From Burkholderiales bacterium (lineage in GTDB: Bacteria; Pseudomonadota; Gammaproteobacteria; Burkholderiales; Casimicrobiaceae), in contig JAITMR010000042.1 in NCBI GenBank assembly GCA_031277215.1, positions 52,781-116,780 of the forward strand: a DNA stretch of 64,000 nt. Reading direction: 5' to 3'. Below the pieces are notes generated by a model. The model saw only the letters and a list, made by a program, of their open reading frames with translations. It searched no databases and had not been told where the DNA came from. The position numbers were made by a program, and so were the translations under genes. Positions 53,437 through 63,835 of the stretch are shown piece by piece. The stretch's first letter is position 1. The number at the start of each line of letters is the position of its first letter.

Positions 53437-55695
53437 ATGAAGAATGCAACGCTGTTTGAAGAAGCCTCGGCTTTGGAGTCGGAAGATAAAGGATTTCCGG
53501 CCTGGCTTGAGCGCGTTCGCAGCGCCTACAGCGAAACGGAAATCGCCTTGTTGGCGCAGGCTTACGACGAGATGCGGCAAGGCGTTGACGGAGGCGTTAC
53601 CGAAGCGGGAGAATTGTGGACGGCGCACGCGCTGGGAATGGTGAAAATTCTTGCCGATCTCCACCTCGACGCGGTGACGTTGTTGGCGGCGTTGCTGTTG
53701 CCGTTGGCGCACCAACCGACGTGGAGCGAAGAAAAAACACAGGAAGGTATTGCTCAGCGTTACGGCAACGATGCGGTGACACTGATTCGCGGTACGCTTC
53801 GCATGCAGGAGATTCACATGACGCCGCAAGGCGTCGATGTCGCTGAGCGCAACCGGCAGGCGGAAAATCTGCGCAAGATGTTGCTGTCGATGGTCGAAGA
53901 CATCCGTATCGTGTTGATCAAACTCGCCGAACGGTTGCAGACGATTCGGCGCTTGGCTTTTCATGGCGATGAAGCGTTGCGACAAAAGACGGCGCGGGAA
54001 GTGGCGGATTTGTTTGCGCCGCTCGCCAACCGTCTCGGGGTTTGGCAAGTCAAATGGGAACTTGAAGATTTGTCGTTGCGCATTCTGGAGCCTGATGAAT
54101 ACCGACGGATTGCGATATTGCTCGATGAGCGGCAGGTGGATCGCCAGCGCTACATCGAGAACGTGATCGCTGCGCTGAAGAATGAGTTGGCGTCGGCGAA
54201 CATCAAGGCCGATATCACCGGGCGCCCCAAACATATTTACAGCATCTGGAACAAGATGCGACGCAAGCAGGCGGAGATTGACGCGCTGTACGACATTCGC
54301 GCCGTGCGTATTCTGGTTGATGACGTGAAGGATTGTTATACGGTATTGGGTCTTGTTCACCATTTGTGGACGCCGTTGCCGCGTGAATTCGATGATTACA
54401 TCGCCAAGCCGAAAGCCAATAACTACCGTTCGTTGCACACCGCCGTGATCGGCCCTGAGGACAAATCTGTCGAAGTACAAATTCGTACATGGGAAATGCA
54501 TCAACACTCCGAATACGGAGTCGCGGCGCACTGGCGCTACAAGGAGAAAAGTTACGGGCAGACGGCCAAGGCCGAAGCCGGTTTTGAAGAGAAGATTGCC
54601 TGGTTGCGGCAGATTCTTGAATGGAAGGATTTGGTATCCGACGAGGGCGAACTCTTGTCGGCCTTCAAGAGCAGCTTGTTTACCGACATCATCTATGTGT
54701 TGACGCCGCAGGGCAAGGTCGTTGATTTACCGAGCGGTTCAACGCCAATCGATTTCGCTTATTCGTTGCACACCAACCTGGGACATCGTTGCCGTGGCGC
54801 CAAAGTGAACGGGCAGATGGTGCCGCTCAATCATGTGTTGAAAAACGGGCAACGTGTCGAGATCGTCGCAGTCAAACAGGGGGCGCCGTCGCGCGATTGG
54901 CTGAACACGGAACTGCGTTTTGTTGCCAGTCATCGCGCCCGTTCAAAAATTCGGCAGTGGTTCAACCATCAACAGATCGAGGAAACGATTTCGCAGGGAC
55001 GTGCGATTGTCGAGAAAGAATTGGCGCGTGCCGGTGCTTCGTTGATTAAACTCGAAGGACTGGCAAGTCAGGGCGGTTTTTCCAATGCCAATGAATTGTT
55101 TGTCAGCGTAGGGCGTGACGAAATCAACCAACGCCAATTGCAGCAAATGATACAAGCGATGGTCAAGCCCGGCGCAGCGTCACCGGAAACGCCGGATGTG
55201 ATCGAAACAAAAGCGTCGCTGTCGGAGCGGCAACACAAAAAGGCGATGGGGAGCGGCGGCGTGTTGGTGGTCGGCGTTGATCGGTTGATGACCAGTCTGG
55301 CGCGTTGCTGCAAACCAGCGCCGCCGGACGCGATTGTCGGATTCGTGACGCGAGAGAAGGGCGTGACCGTTCATCGCTGCAACTGCGAGAACATCAAACG
55401 CATCGAAGTGACCCGACCGGAGCGCCTGGTCGAAGCGAACTGGGGCGATACGGCGGAGAGCGTGTTTGCCGTCGATATCATGGTCGATGCCAATGATCGC
55501 CCTGGCTTGTTGCGCGATCTTTCAGAAGTTTTTTCACGCGAGAAGGTGAGACTGGTGTCGGTCAACATGCAGAGCCGCCAGCACCAAACGCGCTTTCATT
55601 TTACTGCTGAAGTCAAAGGGTTGTCGCATTTGCAAACGACGTTGAAGGCGGTGCGCGAGATCACCGGTGTTGTCGGTGTGGAGCGGCGGCGTTGA
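53437..55695 (+). CDS. relA: GTP pyrophosphokinase RelA, (p)ppGpp synthetase
   Basis: The 752-residue stringent-response enzyme has a degenerate N-terminal HD region: the catalytic HDxxED of SpoT/Rel is missing where TLLAALLLPLAHQ stands. The synthetase domain has the acidic RelA-type loop EFDDYIAKPKANNYRSLHT (about 317), not the RxKD of bifunctional enzymes. TGS (IYVLTPQGKVVDLPSGSTPIDFAY), zinc-finger (CCKPAPPDAIVGFVT) and ACT domains follow. It is therefore expected to synthesise, not hydrolyse, the alarmone. It lies 25 bases after glmM. Confidence 0.95.
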   Translation: MKNATLFEEASALESEDKGFPAWLERVRSAYSETEIALLAQAYDEMRQGVDGGVTEAGELWTAHALGMVKILADLHLDAVTLLAALLLPLAHQPTWSEEKTQEGIAQRYGNDAVTLIRGTLRMQEIHMTPQGVDVAERNRQAENLRKMLLSMVEDIRIVLIKLAERLQTIRRLAFHGDEALRQKTAREVADLFAPLANRLGVWQVKWELEDLSLRILEPDEYRRIAILLDERQVDRQRYIENVIAALKNELASANIKADITGRPKHIYSIWNKMRRKQAEIDALYDIRAVRILVDDVKDCYTVLGLVHHLWTPLPREFDDYIAKPKANNYRSLHTAVIGPEDKSVEVQIRTWEMHQHSEYGVAAHWRYKEKSYGQTAKAEAGFEEKIAWLRQILEWKDLVSDEGELLSAFKSSLFTDIIYVLTPQGKVVDLPSGSTPIDFAYSLHTNLGHRCRGAKVNGQMVPLNHVLKNGQRVEIVAVKQGAPSRDWLNTELRFVASHRARSKIRQWFNHQQIEETISQGRAIVEKELARAGASLIKLEGLASQGGFSNANELFVSVGRDEINQRQLQQMIQAMVKPGAASPETPDVIETKASLSERQHKKAMGSGGVLVVGVDRLMTSLARCCKPAPPDAIVGFVTREKGVTVHRCNCENIKRIEVTRPERLVEANWGDTAESVFAVDIMVDANDRPGLLRDLSEVFSREKVRLVSVNMQSRQHQTRFHFTAEVKGLSHLQTTLKAVREITGVVGVERRR

Positions 55696-55710
55696 CAAAG
55701 TGAAGACGCG

Positions 55711-57762
55711 ATGAAAGCGACGTTTCCCGGAAGTCCTTACGAGTTACAGCAAAGTTTTCTGTTGGCGGGCGACCAGCCCGAAGCGGTGGACAAGCTGGTT
55801 GAGGGTTTGAACGACGGCCTCTCATTCCAGACCTTGTTAGGCGTCACCGGTTCTGGGAAAACCTACACGATGGCCAACGTGATCGCCCGCACCGGTCGCC
55901 CGGCGATGGTGATGGCGCCGAACAAAACGCTGGCGGCGCAGTTGTATTCGGAATTCCGCGAGTTTTTTCCGAGCAATGCCGTTGAGTATTTCGTTTCATA
56001 CTACGATTATTACCAGCCGGAGGCGTATGTTCCGGCACGCGATTTGTTCATCGAAAAAGATTCATCGATCAACGAGCATATTGAACAAATGCGGTTGTCG
56101 GCGACCAAGGCGATTTTAGAGCGCCCCGATTGCATCATCGTGGCGACGGTATCGGGCATTTATGGCATCGGCGACCCCGCCGAATACCATACGATGATTT
56201 TGCATGTGCGCCAAGGTGACAAAGTAAACCAGCGTGAAATCATCCGGCGGCTGACCGAAATGCAATACCAACGCGCCGAAATGGATTTCAAGCGCGGCAC
56301 CTTTCGCGTGCGCGGCGACGTGATTGACATTTTTCCCGCCGAACACGCCGAGAGCGCCTTGCGTATCAGTTTGTTCGATGACGAAATAGAAACCCTGCAA
56401 CTGTTTGATCCGTTATCGGGGCGCGTCCGTCAGAAAATCACGCGGTTTACGATTTTTCCGTCGTCGCATTACGTTACTGGCCGCGAGAAAACACTGGCGG
56501 CGGTGGAAGCCATCAAAGAAGAATTGACGCAACGCCGCGAACAATTCTTGACGGAAGGCAAGTTGGTGGAAGCGCAGCGCATCGAGCAACGCACTCGTTT
56601 CGATCTGGAAATGATGGTCGAGATCGGTTTTTGCAAAGGTATTGAAAATTATTCGCGCCATTTGACGGGTCGTGCGTCCGGCGAACCACCACCGACGTTG
56701 ATGGATTACCTACCGAAGAATGCGCTGATGTTTATCGACGAGAGCCATGTAACGGTGCCGCAAACGGGCGGCATGTACAAAGGTGATCGTTCGCGCAAGG
56801 AAAATCTGGTGAATTACGGTTTTCGTTTGCCGTCGGCGCTTGACAACCGGCCATTGCGTTTCGATGAATTTGAGCGCTTGTTGCCGCAGACCATTTTTGT
56901 TTCAGCAACACCGGCTGACTACGAAGCAAAACACGCGGGGCAGGTGGTTGAGCAAGTGGTGCGCCCCACCGGACTGATTGATCCCGAAGTGGACGTGCGT
57001 CCGGCGCAGACGCAGGTTGATGATCTCCTGAGCGAAATTGCAGCGCGTGTTGCTCAAAAAGAACGTGTGCTGGTTACGACGTTGACCAAGCGGATGGCCG
57101 AAGACTTGACCGAGTATCTGGCCGAACATGGAGTTCGTGTTCGCTACCTGCATTCGGATGTCGATACGGTCGAGCGTGTCGAAATCATCCGCGATTTGCG
57201 TTTGGGCGAGTTCGATGTGCTGGTCGGCATCAACCTGTTGCGGGAAGGGCTCGACATTCCCGAAGTTTCGCTCGTGGCGATTCTCGATGCCGACAAGGAA
57301 GGGTTTTTGCGTTCAACGCGCTCACTGATTCAAACCATCGGACGCGCTGCACGCCATATTCACGGAACGGCGATTCTTTACGCCGACAAGATGACCGATT
57401 CGATGAGAGCGGCGCTCGACGAAACCGAACGGCGACGACGCAAACAGATTCGTTATAACGAAGCGCACGGGATTACACCGCGTGGCGTGACCAAGCGTGT
57501 GACCGACATAATCGACGGCGTTTATGAGTCTGAAAAAGAAAAGAAGGGATACAAAGCCGCCGAGAAGCGAGGCCGTTATCAAGGGAAGGGCGGGAGAAAA
57601 GACGGCGCCGGAATGTCGGAGGAAGCGTTGGAGAAAGAATGGCGGACGCTCGAAAAAGCCATGTTTGAAGCAGCGCGTAACCTGGAATTCGAGCGGGCAG
57701 CGGAACTGCGCGACCAGTTGCATGAGATTCAGCGGATGCTGGTGGGTGTGGCGCCGATGTAA
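55711..57762 (+). CDS. uvrB: UvrABC excision nuclease subunit UvrB
   Basis: The 683-residue DNA-repair helicase has Walker [14 protein letters not shown] (about 45), the damage-probing beta-hairpin [12 protein letters not shown], helicase motifs including [18 protein letters not shown] and QTIGRAARH, and a C-terminal UvrB/UvrC coiled coil ([25 protein letters not shown]) that contacts UvrC. Complete and intact. A GATCAG ladder begins directly after the stop codon. Confidence 0.97.
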   Translation: MKATFPGSPYELQQSFLLAGDQPEAVDKLVEGLNDGLSFQTLLGVTGSGKTYTMANVIARTGRPAMVMAPNKTLAAQLYSEFREFFPSNAVEYFVSYYDYYQPEAYVPARDLFIEKDSSINEHIEQMRLSATKAILERPDCIIVATVSGIYGIGDPAEYHTMILHVRQGDKVNQREIIRRLTEMQYQRAEMDFKRGTFRVRGDVIDIFPAEHAESALRISLFDDEIETLQLFDPLSGRVRQKITRFTIFPSSHYVTGREKTLAAVEAIKEELTQRREQFLTEGKLVEAQRIEQRTRFDLEMMVEIGFCKGIENYSRHLTGRASGEPPPTLMDYLPKNALMFIDESHVTVPQTGGMYKGDRSRKENLVNYGFRLPSALDNRPLRFDEFERLLPQTIFVSATPADYEAKHAGQVVEQVVRPTGLIDPEVDVRPAQTQVDDLLSEIAARVAQKERVLVTTLTKRMAEDLTEYLAEHGVRVRYLHSDVDTVERVEIIRDLRLGEFDVLVGINLLREGLDIPEVSLVAILDADKEGFLRSTRSLIQTIGRAARHIHGTAILYADKMTDSMRAALDETERRRRKQIRYNEAHGITPRGVTKRVTDIIDGVYESEKEKKGYKAAEKRGRYQGKGGRKDGAGMSEEALEKEWRTLEKAMFEAARNLEFERAAELRDQLHEIQRMLVGVAPM

Positions 57763-57789
57763 TCAAAGATCAGAGATCAGGGATTAGAG
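57763..57789. repeat. GATCAG ladder after uvrB
   Basis: TCAAAGATCAGAGATCAG then GGATTAGAGA: four steps, the most regular 8-base ladder of the window. Confidence 0.75.
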
Positions 57790-57968
57790 ACGACTGCACT
57801 CGGCGCTTGACGGAAAACTTCGGGTATGGCTTACTTTAACCTACCGCTGCAAAACATCACAGTTTAATAGCAGAAAAACCACTTGTCGAGCGCAAAAAAT
57901 TGTCTAAATAAACGGAGCCACTTCTGTGTTAGCCTTTTATAACTTTATAGGAAGGCGCTCATTTTGTC

Positions 57969-58580
57969 ATGGAAAGCAACCTCATCACCGGCCTCATTCT
58001 CGCTGGCGGCCTTGGCCGTCGGATGAGTGGCGCTGACAAAGGATTACTTCTGCTCGGTCATCGCACGTTGACCGCGCATGTGATCGAGCGATTGCGTCCG
58101 CAAGTCGGTACGCTTCTGATTAACGCCAACCGACATCTGTCGCGTTACGCCGCCTTCGGTTATTCAGTGATCTCCGACGCTTTTGATAATTTCCCCGGCC
58201 CGCTCGCCGGTTTGCATGCGGGGCTTTCCGAGGCGCGTACTCCGTGGGTTGTCACTGCGCCCTGCGATTCGCCGATGCTGCCGCGTGATCTGGTCGCACG
58301 TTTGTACGCCGCCGCGCAGCAACACAACGCGCCGCTGGCCATTGCCAAAACCGGCGACCGTCTGCATTCTGTCTTTGCGCTGGCGAATCGTCATGTGCTG
58401 CCCGATCTCACCGCTTATTTGCAGGACGGCGAGCGCAAGGTCGCGCTGTGGTTTTCCCGCGTCGGCGGTGTTGAGGTACCCTTCGACGACCAAGCTGAAG
58501 CCTTTCACAACATTAACACGCAGAACGAATTGGAACTCCTCCAACAACGCCTGCTTTTATCTCAGGAAACTTTTTCATGA
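57969..58580 (+). CDS. mobA: Molybdenum cofactor guanylyltransferase MobA
   Basis: The 203-residue enzyme attaches GMP to molybdopterin. The nucleotide-binding signature GLILAGGLGRRMSGADKGLL is at 9-28, with PGPLAGLHAGLSEA and VTAPCDSPMLPRDL after it, and the metal site is in the latter. The C-terminal FHNINTQNELELLQQRL is reproduced as a fragment after moaA. The stop overlaps the moeA start by four bases. Confidence 0.94.
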   Translation: MESNLITGLILAGGLGRRMSGADKGLLLLGHRTLTAHVIERLRPQVGTLLINANRHLSRYAAFGYSVISDAFDNFPGPLAGLHAGLSEARTPWVVTAPCDSPMLPRDLVARLYAAAQQHNAPLAIAKTGDRLHSVFALANRHVLPDLTAYLQDGERKVALWFSRVGGVEVPFDDQAEAFHNINTQNELELLQQRLLLSQETFS

Positions 58581-59866
58581 ACGCTTCACCACACACGCTC
58601 AATACATTGGACACGCTTTCTCACGCCACGGATTACGATCCCGATTCAATGTCGGTCGATAAAGCGCGTGCTTTCATCCGTGAATGTTTGGAGCCGGTGT
58701 GCGCCGTTGAGCGCGTTCATTTGCGCGACGCGCTTGGCCGTGTGCTTGCTGAAAATATCGTTTCCCCCATTGCCGTTCCCGGTCACGACAATGCCGCGAT
58801 GGACGGTTACGCCTTGCGTTTTTCCGATGTCGTATCAGGAAAAGAAACGCGCTTGCAGCGAATCGGCGTCTCGTTCGCCGGTCATCCGTTCGACGGCGAA
58901 ATCGGCTCGGGACAATGTCTTCGCATTTTCACCGGTGCGGTGATGCCACGCGGCGCCGACACCGTCGTGATGCAGGAGCACACACGCGAAGAAATGGGCG
59001 TCGCCATTCTCGCGCCCAACGCCGTCACATCGGAAGGACAAAACCGCCGCTTTGCCGGAGAAGACATTGCTTCCGGAGCAACCGTTTTTACTCGCGGCCA
59101 GCGCATCCACGCAGCGGAATTGGGAATGCTCGCCTCGTTGGGCATGGGTGAAATCTCGGTCTATCGCAAGTTGCGCGTCGCCTTCTTTTCCACCGGCGAC
59201 GAGTTGGTCAGTCTTGGCGCCCCCCTCGCAAGCGGACAGATCTACGACAGTAACCGTTACGCGCTCTATGGCATGTTGCGACAGCTCGGCGTCGAGCCGA
59301 TTGATCTTGGCGTCGTCGTCGATCAACCGGAAGCGCTTGAAGCCGCGCTGACTTCTGCCGCCGATACCGCCGATGTCGTCATCACCACCGGCGGCGTGTC
59401 GGTCGGCGAAGCCGATTTCATCAAAGCCATGCTCGAACGCTTGGGCAAAGTGTTGTTTTGGAAAATTGCGATGAAGCCGGGACGCCCACTCGCCTACGGA
59501 ATGCTCGGCAACGCCCATTTCTTTGGTCTGCCCGGCAATCCGGTCAGTGCGATGGCCGTGTTCTATCAATTTGTCCGCGAAGCGCTGCTGATCTTGCAAG
59601 GGCAAACACCCGCAGCGCTTCCAACGTTTCGCGCAACCTTGACAGCGCCGGTCAAAAAAACGCCAGGGCGCACCGAATTCCAGCGTGGGGTCTATACGAT
59701 GGAAGACGGCCAATGTGTTGTCACGCCGGTATCGGCACAAGGTTCCAACATTCTGTCATCCATGTCGCGTGCCAATTGCTTCATCGTACTTCCGATGGAT
59801 TCAGGCTCCCAGCCCCTCGGCGCGGCCGTTGACGTACAGCCTTTTCATGGGCTGATTACAAGTTGA
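58577..59866 (+). CDS. moeA: Molybdopterin molybdenumtransferase MoeA
   Basis: The 429-residue enzyme inserts molybdate into molybdopterin-AMP. Motifs: PGHDNAAMDGYAL, RIFTGAVMPRGADTVVMQE, RIHAAELGMLASLG, FFSTGDELV, VITTGGVSVGEADF and FGLPGNPVSAMAVF, in the expected order. The ATG overlaps the mobA stop. It is about 15-20 residues longer at the N-terminus than E. coli MoeA. Confidence 0.95.
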   Translation: MNASPHTLNTLDTLSHATDYDPDSMSVDKARAFIRECLEPVCAVERVHLRDALGRVLAENIVSPIAVPGHDNAAMDGYALRFSDVVSGKETRLQRIGVSFAGHPFDGEIGSGQCLRIFTGAVMPRGADTVVMQEHTREEMGVAILAPNAVTSEGQNRRFAGEDIASGATVFTRGQRIHAAELGMLASLGMGEISVYRKLRVAFFSTGDELVSLGAPLASGQIYDSNRYALYGMLRQLGVEPIDLGVVVDQPEALEAALTSAADTADVVITTGGVSVGEADFIKAMLERLGKVLFWKIAMKPGRPLAYGMLGNAHFFGLPGNPVSAMAVFYQFVREALLILQGQTPAALPTFRATLTAPVKKTPGRTEFQRGVYTMEDGQCVVTPVSAQGSNILSSMSRANCFIVLPMDSGSQPLGAAVDVQPFHGLITS

Positions 59867-59926
59867 TGCCTGATATCGGGTATCATTTCACCCTTGACCT
59901 GATCAACACGAACCGGCTGGGGATTT

Positions 59927-61234
59927 ATGATTTTTGACGTCGATAACGAAACACTTCCACGCGAAGAACTGCAAGCCTTGCAACTGCGGCGCTTGCAAAA
60001 AACCGTGGAACGTTGCTATGAAACCGTCCGCTTTTACCGAGAGGCGATGGATGAGCTGGAAATCAAGCCTCATCACATCCAATCCTTGAGCGACGTTAAA
60101 TTTCTGCCGTACACCAAGAAAGAGCAACTGCGCGACAATTATCCCTTCGGGATGTTCGCTGTTCCGCTCGACCAAGTCGTCCGCCTCCATGCCTCATCGG
60201 GCACCACCGGCAAGCCAACCGTCGTTGGCTATACCCGCCGTGATATTACTACGTGGTCGCATTTGGTCGCACGCTCGTTGAGCGCAGCGGGATTGCGCCC
60301 CGGTGATCGCCTGCACAATGCCTACGGCTACGGCCTGTTCACTGGAGGGCTGGGGTTGCATTACGGCGCAGAAACGCTGGGCTTGATGACCATTCCGATG
60401 TCGGGCGGACAAACACAAAAACAAATCATGCTGCTGAACGACTTTAATGCAACCGCTTTGTGCTGCACACCGTCTTACGCGCTGAACATTGCCGACGAAG
60501 CCAAAGTGCTTGGTTTTGATCTGCGCAAACTTTCGTTACGGGTCGGCATTTTTGGTGCTGAACCGTGGAGCGAGGAAATGCGTTACGAGCTGGAATCCCG
60601 TCTCCATATCGATGCGCTCGACATCTATGGCTTGACCGAGGTGATGGGGCCTGGCGTGGGCGTCGAATGTCTGGAAGGAAAACAAGGCTTGCATCTGTGG
60701 GAAGACCATTTCCTGATTGAATGCGTTGATGTCAACACCGGAGAGCCTCTGCCCTACGGTGAGCAAGGCGAGATCGTCATTACGTCGCTGACAAAAGAAG
60801 CCTTCCCCGTTTTGCGTTTCCGTACACGCGACATTTCGGTGCTGGAGCCGGCATCGTGCAAATGTGGCCGCACCCATATACGCATGCGCCGGATTTCGGG
60901 TCGTTCCGACGACATGCTGATCATCCGCGGTGTCAACGTCTTTCCGACTCAAGTCGAAGCTATTTTGATGCGTACCGAAACACTTTCGCCGTTCTATCAA
61001 ATCGAAGTGTTCAGAGAAGGTTTCCTGGATTCGATGGTCGTCAATGTTGAAGCCAGCCCGCCGCTGTATGCCAAAGGTCAGGAAGCGATGGATCGGGTTT
61101 CCATCAAAGTGCAGAAAGACCTGAAAGACTTTATCGGCATCTCTTGCCGCGTACAGGTTCATCCAACGGGAACCATCGAGCGTTCCATGGGTAAAGCCAT
61201 ACGTGTCATCGACCACCGTCAAAAAACGGCATAG
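59927..61234 (+). CDS. paaK: Phenylacetate-CoA ligase
   Basis: The 435-residue adenylate-forming ligase activates phenylacetate to its CoA thioester. Motifs: RLHASSGTTGKPTVVGYTRRD (P-loop), YGYGLFTGGLGLHYGAE, VGIFGAEPWSEEMR, YGLTEVMGPGVGVEC and RISGRSDDMLIIRGVNVFPTQVE in the C-terminal subdomain. It is followed by iorAB, a pairing in which indole- and phenylpyruvate-derived aryl-acetyl units are handled together. The ribosome site (GGGGA) is weak. Confidence 0.94.
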   Translation: MIFDVDNETLPREELQALQLRRLQKTVERCYETVRFYREAMDELEIKPHHIQSLSDVKFLPYTKKEQLRDNYPFGMFAVPLDQVVRLHASSGTTGKPTVVGYTRRDITTWSHLVARSLSAAGLRPGDRLHNAYGYGLFTGGLGLHYGAETLGLMTIPMSGGQTQKQIMLLNDFNATALCCTPSYALNIADEAKVLGFDLRKLSLRVGIFGAEPWSEEMRYELESRLHIDALDIYGLTEVMGPGVGVECLEGKQGLHLWEDHFLIECVDVNTGEPLPYGEQGEIVITSLTKEAFPVLRFRTRDISVLEPASCKCGRTHIRMRRISGRSDDMLIIRGVNVFPTQVEAILMRTETLSPFYQIEVFREGFLDSMVVNVEASPPLYAKGQEAMDRVSIKVQKDLKDFIGISCRVQVHPTGTIERSMGKAIRVIDHRQKTA

Positions 61235-61280
61235 ACGCCCGCTTGGTGAGCCTCGTTCAAAACCGCTCAAAGGAAAAACA

Positions 61281-63185
61281 TTGAATCAAAAATTATTGAC
61301 CCCTCCTGTTGCTGGTTCGCGCCTGCTGATGTCCGGCAACGAAGCCGTCGCCCGTGCCGTCTGGGAAGCCGGTGTTCGTGTCGCCGCCGCTTATCCCGGC
61401 ACGCCATCGACAGAAATGCTCGAAAACCTGGCGCTTTATCCTGACCTTTACGCCGAATGGTCAGTGAATGAAAAAGTATCGCTGGAAGTAGCGATTGGTG
61501 CTTCGCTCACCGGCGCACGCGGATTTTGCGCGATGAAACACGTTGGCTTGAACGTCGCGTCCGATGCGCTGATGACGCTAACGCTGACCGGTGTTGTTGG
61601 CGGCCTGGTCATCGCGGTTGCTGACGATGTTGGCTTTTCCTCTTCGCAAAACGAACAGGATTCACGTTTCTGGGGGCGCTTCGGCCACTTGCCCATTCTT
61701 GAGCCTTCCGATTCTCAAGAAGCCTATGCGATGACACTCGAAGCGTTCGCGCTTTCAGAAACCCATCACGTCCCGGTGATCCTTCGCATGACCACGCGGA
61801 TTTGCCACGTCAAATGCCTCATGACCGTGGGCGAACGGCAACCGCACCGTGTTGCCGACGGCTTTACCAAAGACCCGCGCCGCTGGGTAATGGTTCCCGG
61901 CAACGCACAACACCACGTCCCAAAAATGCTGGCGCGAGACAAAGCGCTGGCCGCCGCAACCGCAAGCAGCCCGTTCAATCGTCTTGAACCCGGCAGCGAC
62001 ACCCACTTGGGCTTCATCACCTCCGGCGCCGCCTACATGCACGTCCGCGAAACATTCCCGAACGCGCCCATCCTCAAGCTGGGTTTTTCCCATCCGCTTC
62101 CGACCAATCTGGTGCGCGAGTTGGCCAACAAAGTTGAAAAACTGGTAGTAGTTGAAGAGACAGAACCCTTGTTGGAAACCGAAATCAAAGCGCAAGGCAT
62201 CGCCGTCCACGGCAAAGACCTGCTTCCCGCTCACGGCGAACTTTCGCCAGCGGTTTTACGCAAAAGTTTGGCCTCCTTGCTCGGTCAAGCAGACACAGCA
62301 GCGACTCCGGGCGTTCATCAGCGCCCCACTCTGGACGTCTTCCCTCGCCCGCCCACCATGTGTCCCGCCTGTCCGCATATGGGCGTGTTCTACACCTTGT
62401 CGCAATTGCGTAACGTCAACATCTCTGGTGATATCGGCTGCTATACCCTGGGCGCAGGGCAACCGTGGAACTCGCTGGACACCTGCATTTCAATGGGCGC
62501 TTCAATGGGCGTTGCGCTGGGCATGGACAAAGCGCGTGGCCCGGGAGACGAAGATAAAAAAATCGTCGCCGTCATCGGCGATTCCACCTTCCTCCATATG
62601 GGCATGCAAGGTTTGCTCGACATCGCTTACAACCGTGGCAACGTCACCATCCTGCTTCTCGACAACCGCACCGTCGGCATGACCGGCGGCCAGGAGAATC
62701 CGGGAACCGGACACGACCTTTACGGCAAACCCGCGCCGCGCGTCGATTTTCCAAAACTGGTAGAAGCGTTGGGCATCGCTTCAGATCGCATTCATGTTGT
62801 CGATCCCTATCAGCTACCGGTGCTGTTCAAAACACTGCGGCAAGAAACAAAAACGCCGGGGCCGTCGGTCATCATCACCAATCAGCCTTGCGTGCTAACC
62901 GACTACTACAAAGTTTTGAAACCCTATGAAGTCGATGAACCGCTGTGCACCGGTTGCGGCAACTGCGTTGAAGTCGGTTGCCCGGCGATTTACGTCACGC
63001 GCCGCGAAAAAGCCATCAAACCTTCCGGCAAAGAAGTGGAACTTGCTTTTGCCCGCATTGACACCGTAGCGTGTACCGGTTGCAACCTCTGCGAGAAAAC
63101 GTGTGCGCCCAAAGCCATCCGCCATGTGCAAACATCCCAGCCTCCCGCAAAAACCATCAATCTCGTTGCCGCTTCCGGAGAATAA
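61281..63185 (+). CDS. iorA: Indolepyruvate ferredoxin oxidoreductase, alpha subunit
   Basis: The 634-residue thiamine-diphosphate enzyme decarboxylates aryl pyruvates from aromatic amino acids and passes electrons to ferredoxin. The N-terminal pyrimidine-binding domain (LLMSGNEAVARAVWEAGV, AAYPGTPSTEMLE) and the TPP domain (MCPACPHMGVFY, GDIGCYTLGAGQPWN near 383) precede two 4Fe-4S motifs, CTGCGNCVEVGCP (about 555) and CTGCNLCEKTCAP (about 598). The TTG at 61281 follows AAAGGA by six bases and is preferred to the ATG 61203, which lies inside paaK. Confidence 0.94.
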   Translation: MNQKLLTPPVAGSRLLMSGNEAVARAVWEAGVRVAAAYPGTPSTEMLENLALYPDLYAEWSVNEKVSLEVAIGASLTGARGFCAMKHVGLNVASDALMTLTLTGVVGGLVIAVADDVGFSSSQNEQDSRFWGRFGHLPILEPSDSQEAYAMTLEAFALSETHHVPVILRMTTRICHVKCLMTVGERQPHRVADGFTKDPRRWVMVPGNAQHHVPKMLARDKALAAATASSPFNRLEPGSDTHLGFITSGAAYMHVRETFPNAPILKLGFSHPLPTNLVRELANKVEKLVVVEETEPLLETEIKAQGIAVHGKDLLPAHGELSPAVLRKSLASLLGQADTAATPGVHQRPTLDVFPRPPTMCPACPHMGVFYTLSQLRNVNISGDIGCYTLGAGQPWNSLDTCISMGASMGVALGMDKARGPGDEDKKIVAVIGDSTFLHMGMQGLLDIAYNRGNVTILLLDNRTVGMTGGQENPGTGHDLYGKPAPRVDFPKLVEALGIASDRIHVVDPYQLPVLFKTLRQETKTPGPSVIITNQPCVLTDYYKVLKPYEVDEPLCTGCGNCVEVGCPAIYVTRREKAIKPSGKEVELAFARIDTVACTGCNLCEKTCAPKAIRHVQTSQPPAKTINLVAASGE

Positions 63186-63187
63186 CC

Positions 63188-63787
63188 GTGCCCAATAACC
63201 ATCAAGTCATCAACATTCTCATTGTCGGCGTTGGCGGTCAGGGCGTGATGACCGCCTCCGAAGTTTTGTGTGAAACGGCGATTCTGCAAGGTTTCGACGC
63301 CAAAAAAACAGAAATGGCAGGGATGTCACAGCGCGGCGGCGTCGTATCGTCCCATGTTCGCTTTGGCCCTAAAGTTTTCTCTCCGGAAATTGCTCGTGGC
63401 GAAGCCGATATTCTTGTCGCCTTTGAATCCGCTGAAGGCATGCGCTGGTGCCATTACTTACGCCCGAACGGTGTGGCCATGATCAACCGCCTTCATCTAG
63501 AGCCGCCCGTGGTTTCGCTTGGACTCTATCCTTATCCGCACCATCCTGTAGAAGAAATCCGCAAACAAGATGTGCGCGTTTACGACTTTGACGGTACCGC
63601 CATCGCCCTTGAATTGGGCGACAAACGACTGGTCAATACCGTGATGATGGGCGCTATCTCCGAAAACCTGCCATTTGCACCGGAAATACTCAAAGACCGT
63701 ATCGTTGAACGGTTTCGCGCCAAAAAACCGGCACTCGCCGAACTGAACGCTCTTGCGTTTGATCGCGGACGAGCGGCGGCGTGTTGA
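63188..63787 (+). CDS. iorB: Indolepyruvate ferredoxin oxidoreductase, beta subunit
   Basis: The 199-residue gamma-type domain subunit of the 2-oxoacid oxidoreductase family has NILIVGVGGQGVMTASEVL (CoA/nucleotide loop), KKTEMAGMSQRGGVVSSHVRFG and NTVMMGAISENLPF. It starts at GTG 63188, two bases after the iorA stop, with GGAG inside the iorA 3' end; it forms the active enzyme with IorA. Longer ATG frames to 63071 run inside iorA and are not used. Confidence 0.93.
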   Translation: MPNNHQVINILIVGVGGQGVMTASEVLCETAILQGFDAKKTEMAGMSQRGGVVSSHVRFGPKVFSPEIARGEADILVAFESAEGMRWCHYLRPNGVAMINRLHLEPPVVSLGLYPYPHHPVEEIRKQDVRVYDFDGTAIALELGDKRLVNTVMMGAISENLPFAPEILKDRIVERFRAKKPALAELNALAFDRGRAAAC

Positions 63788-63835
63788 TAAATAAAGGCGA
63801 AAAATCTTAGACCCTCGTGGAATTCCAGGGAAAGA

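Noticed and set aside
53377-54531. A 384-codon open frame opposite relA
   Set aside because: Antisense shadow of relA; its composition is rich in Arg, Gln and His, as complement frames usually are.
53437-55695. relA as a bifunctional SpoT
   Set aside because: The hydrolase HDxxED motif is missing and the synthetase loop has the RelA-type EFDD.
59890-59926. TTGACCTGATCAA before paaK as an Fnr/Anr box
   Set aside because: The half-sites are one base too close (13 instead of 14), and no promoter with the right spacing follows.
61203-61280. ATG 61203 as the iorA start
   Set aside because: It lies inside the paaK 3' end, encodes a very basic stretch without homology, and lacks a ribosome site, unlike TTG 61281.
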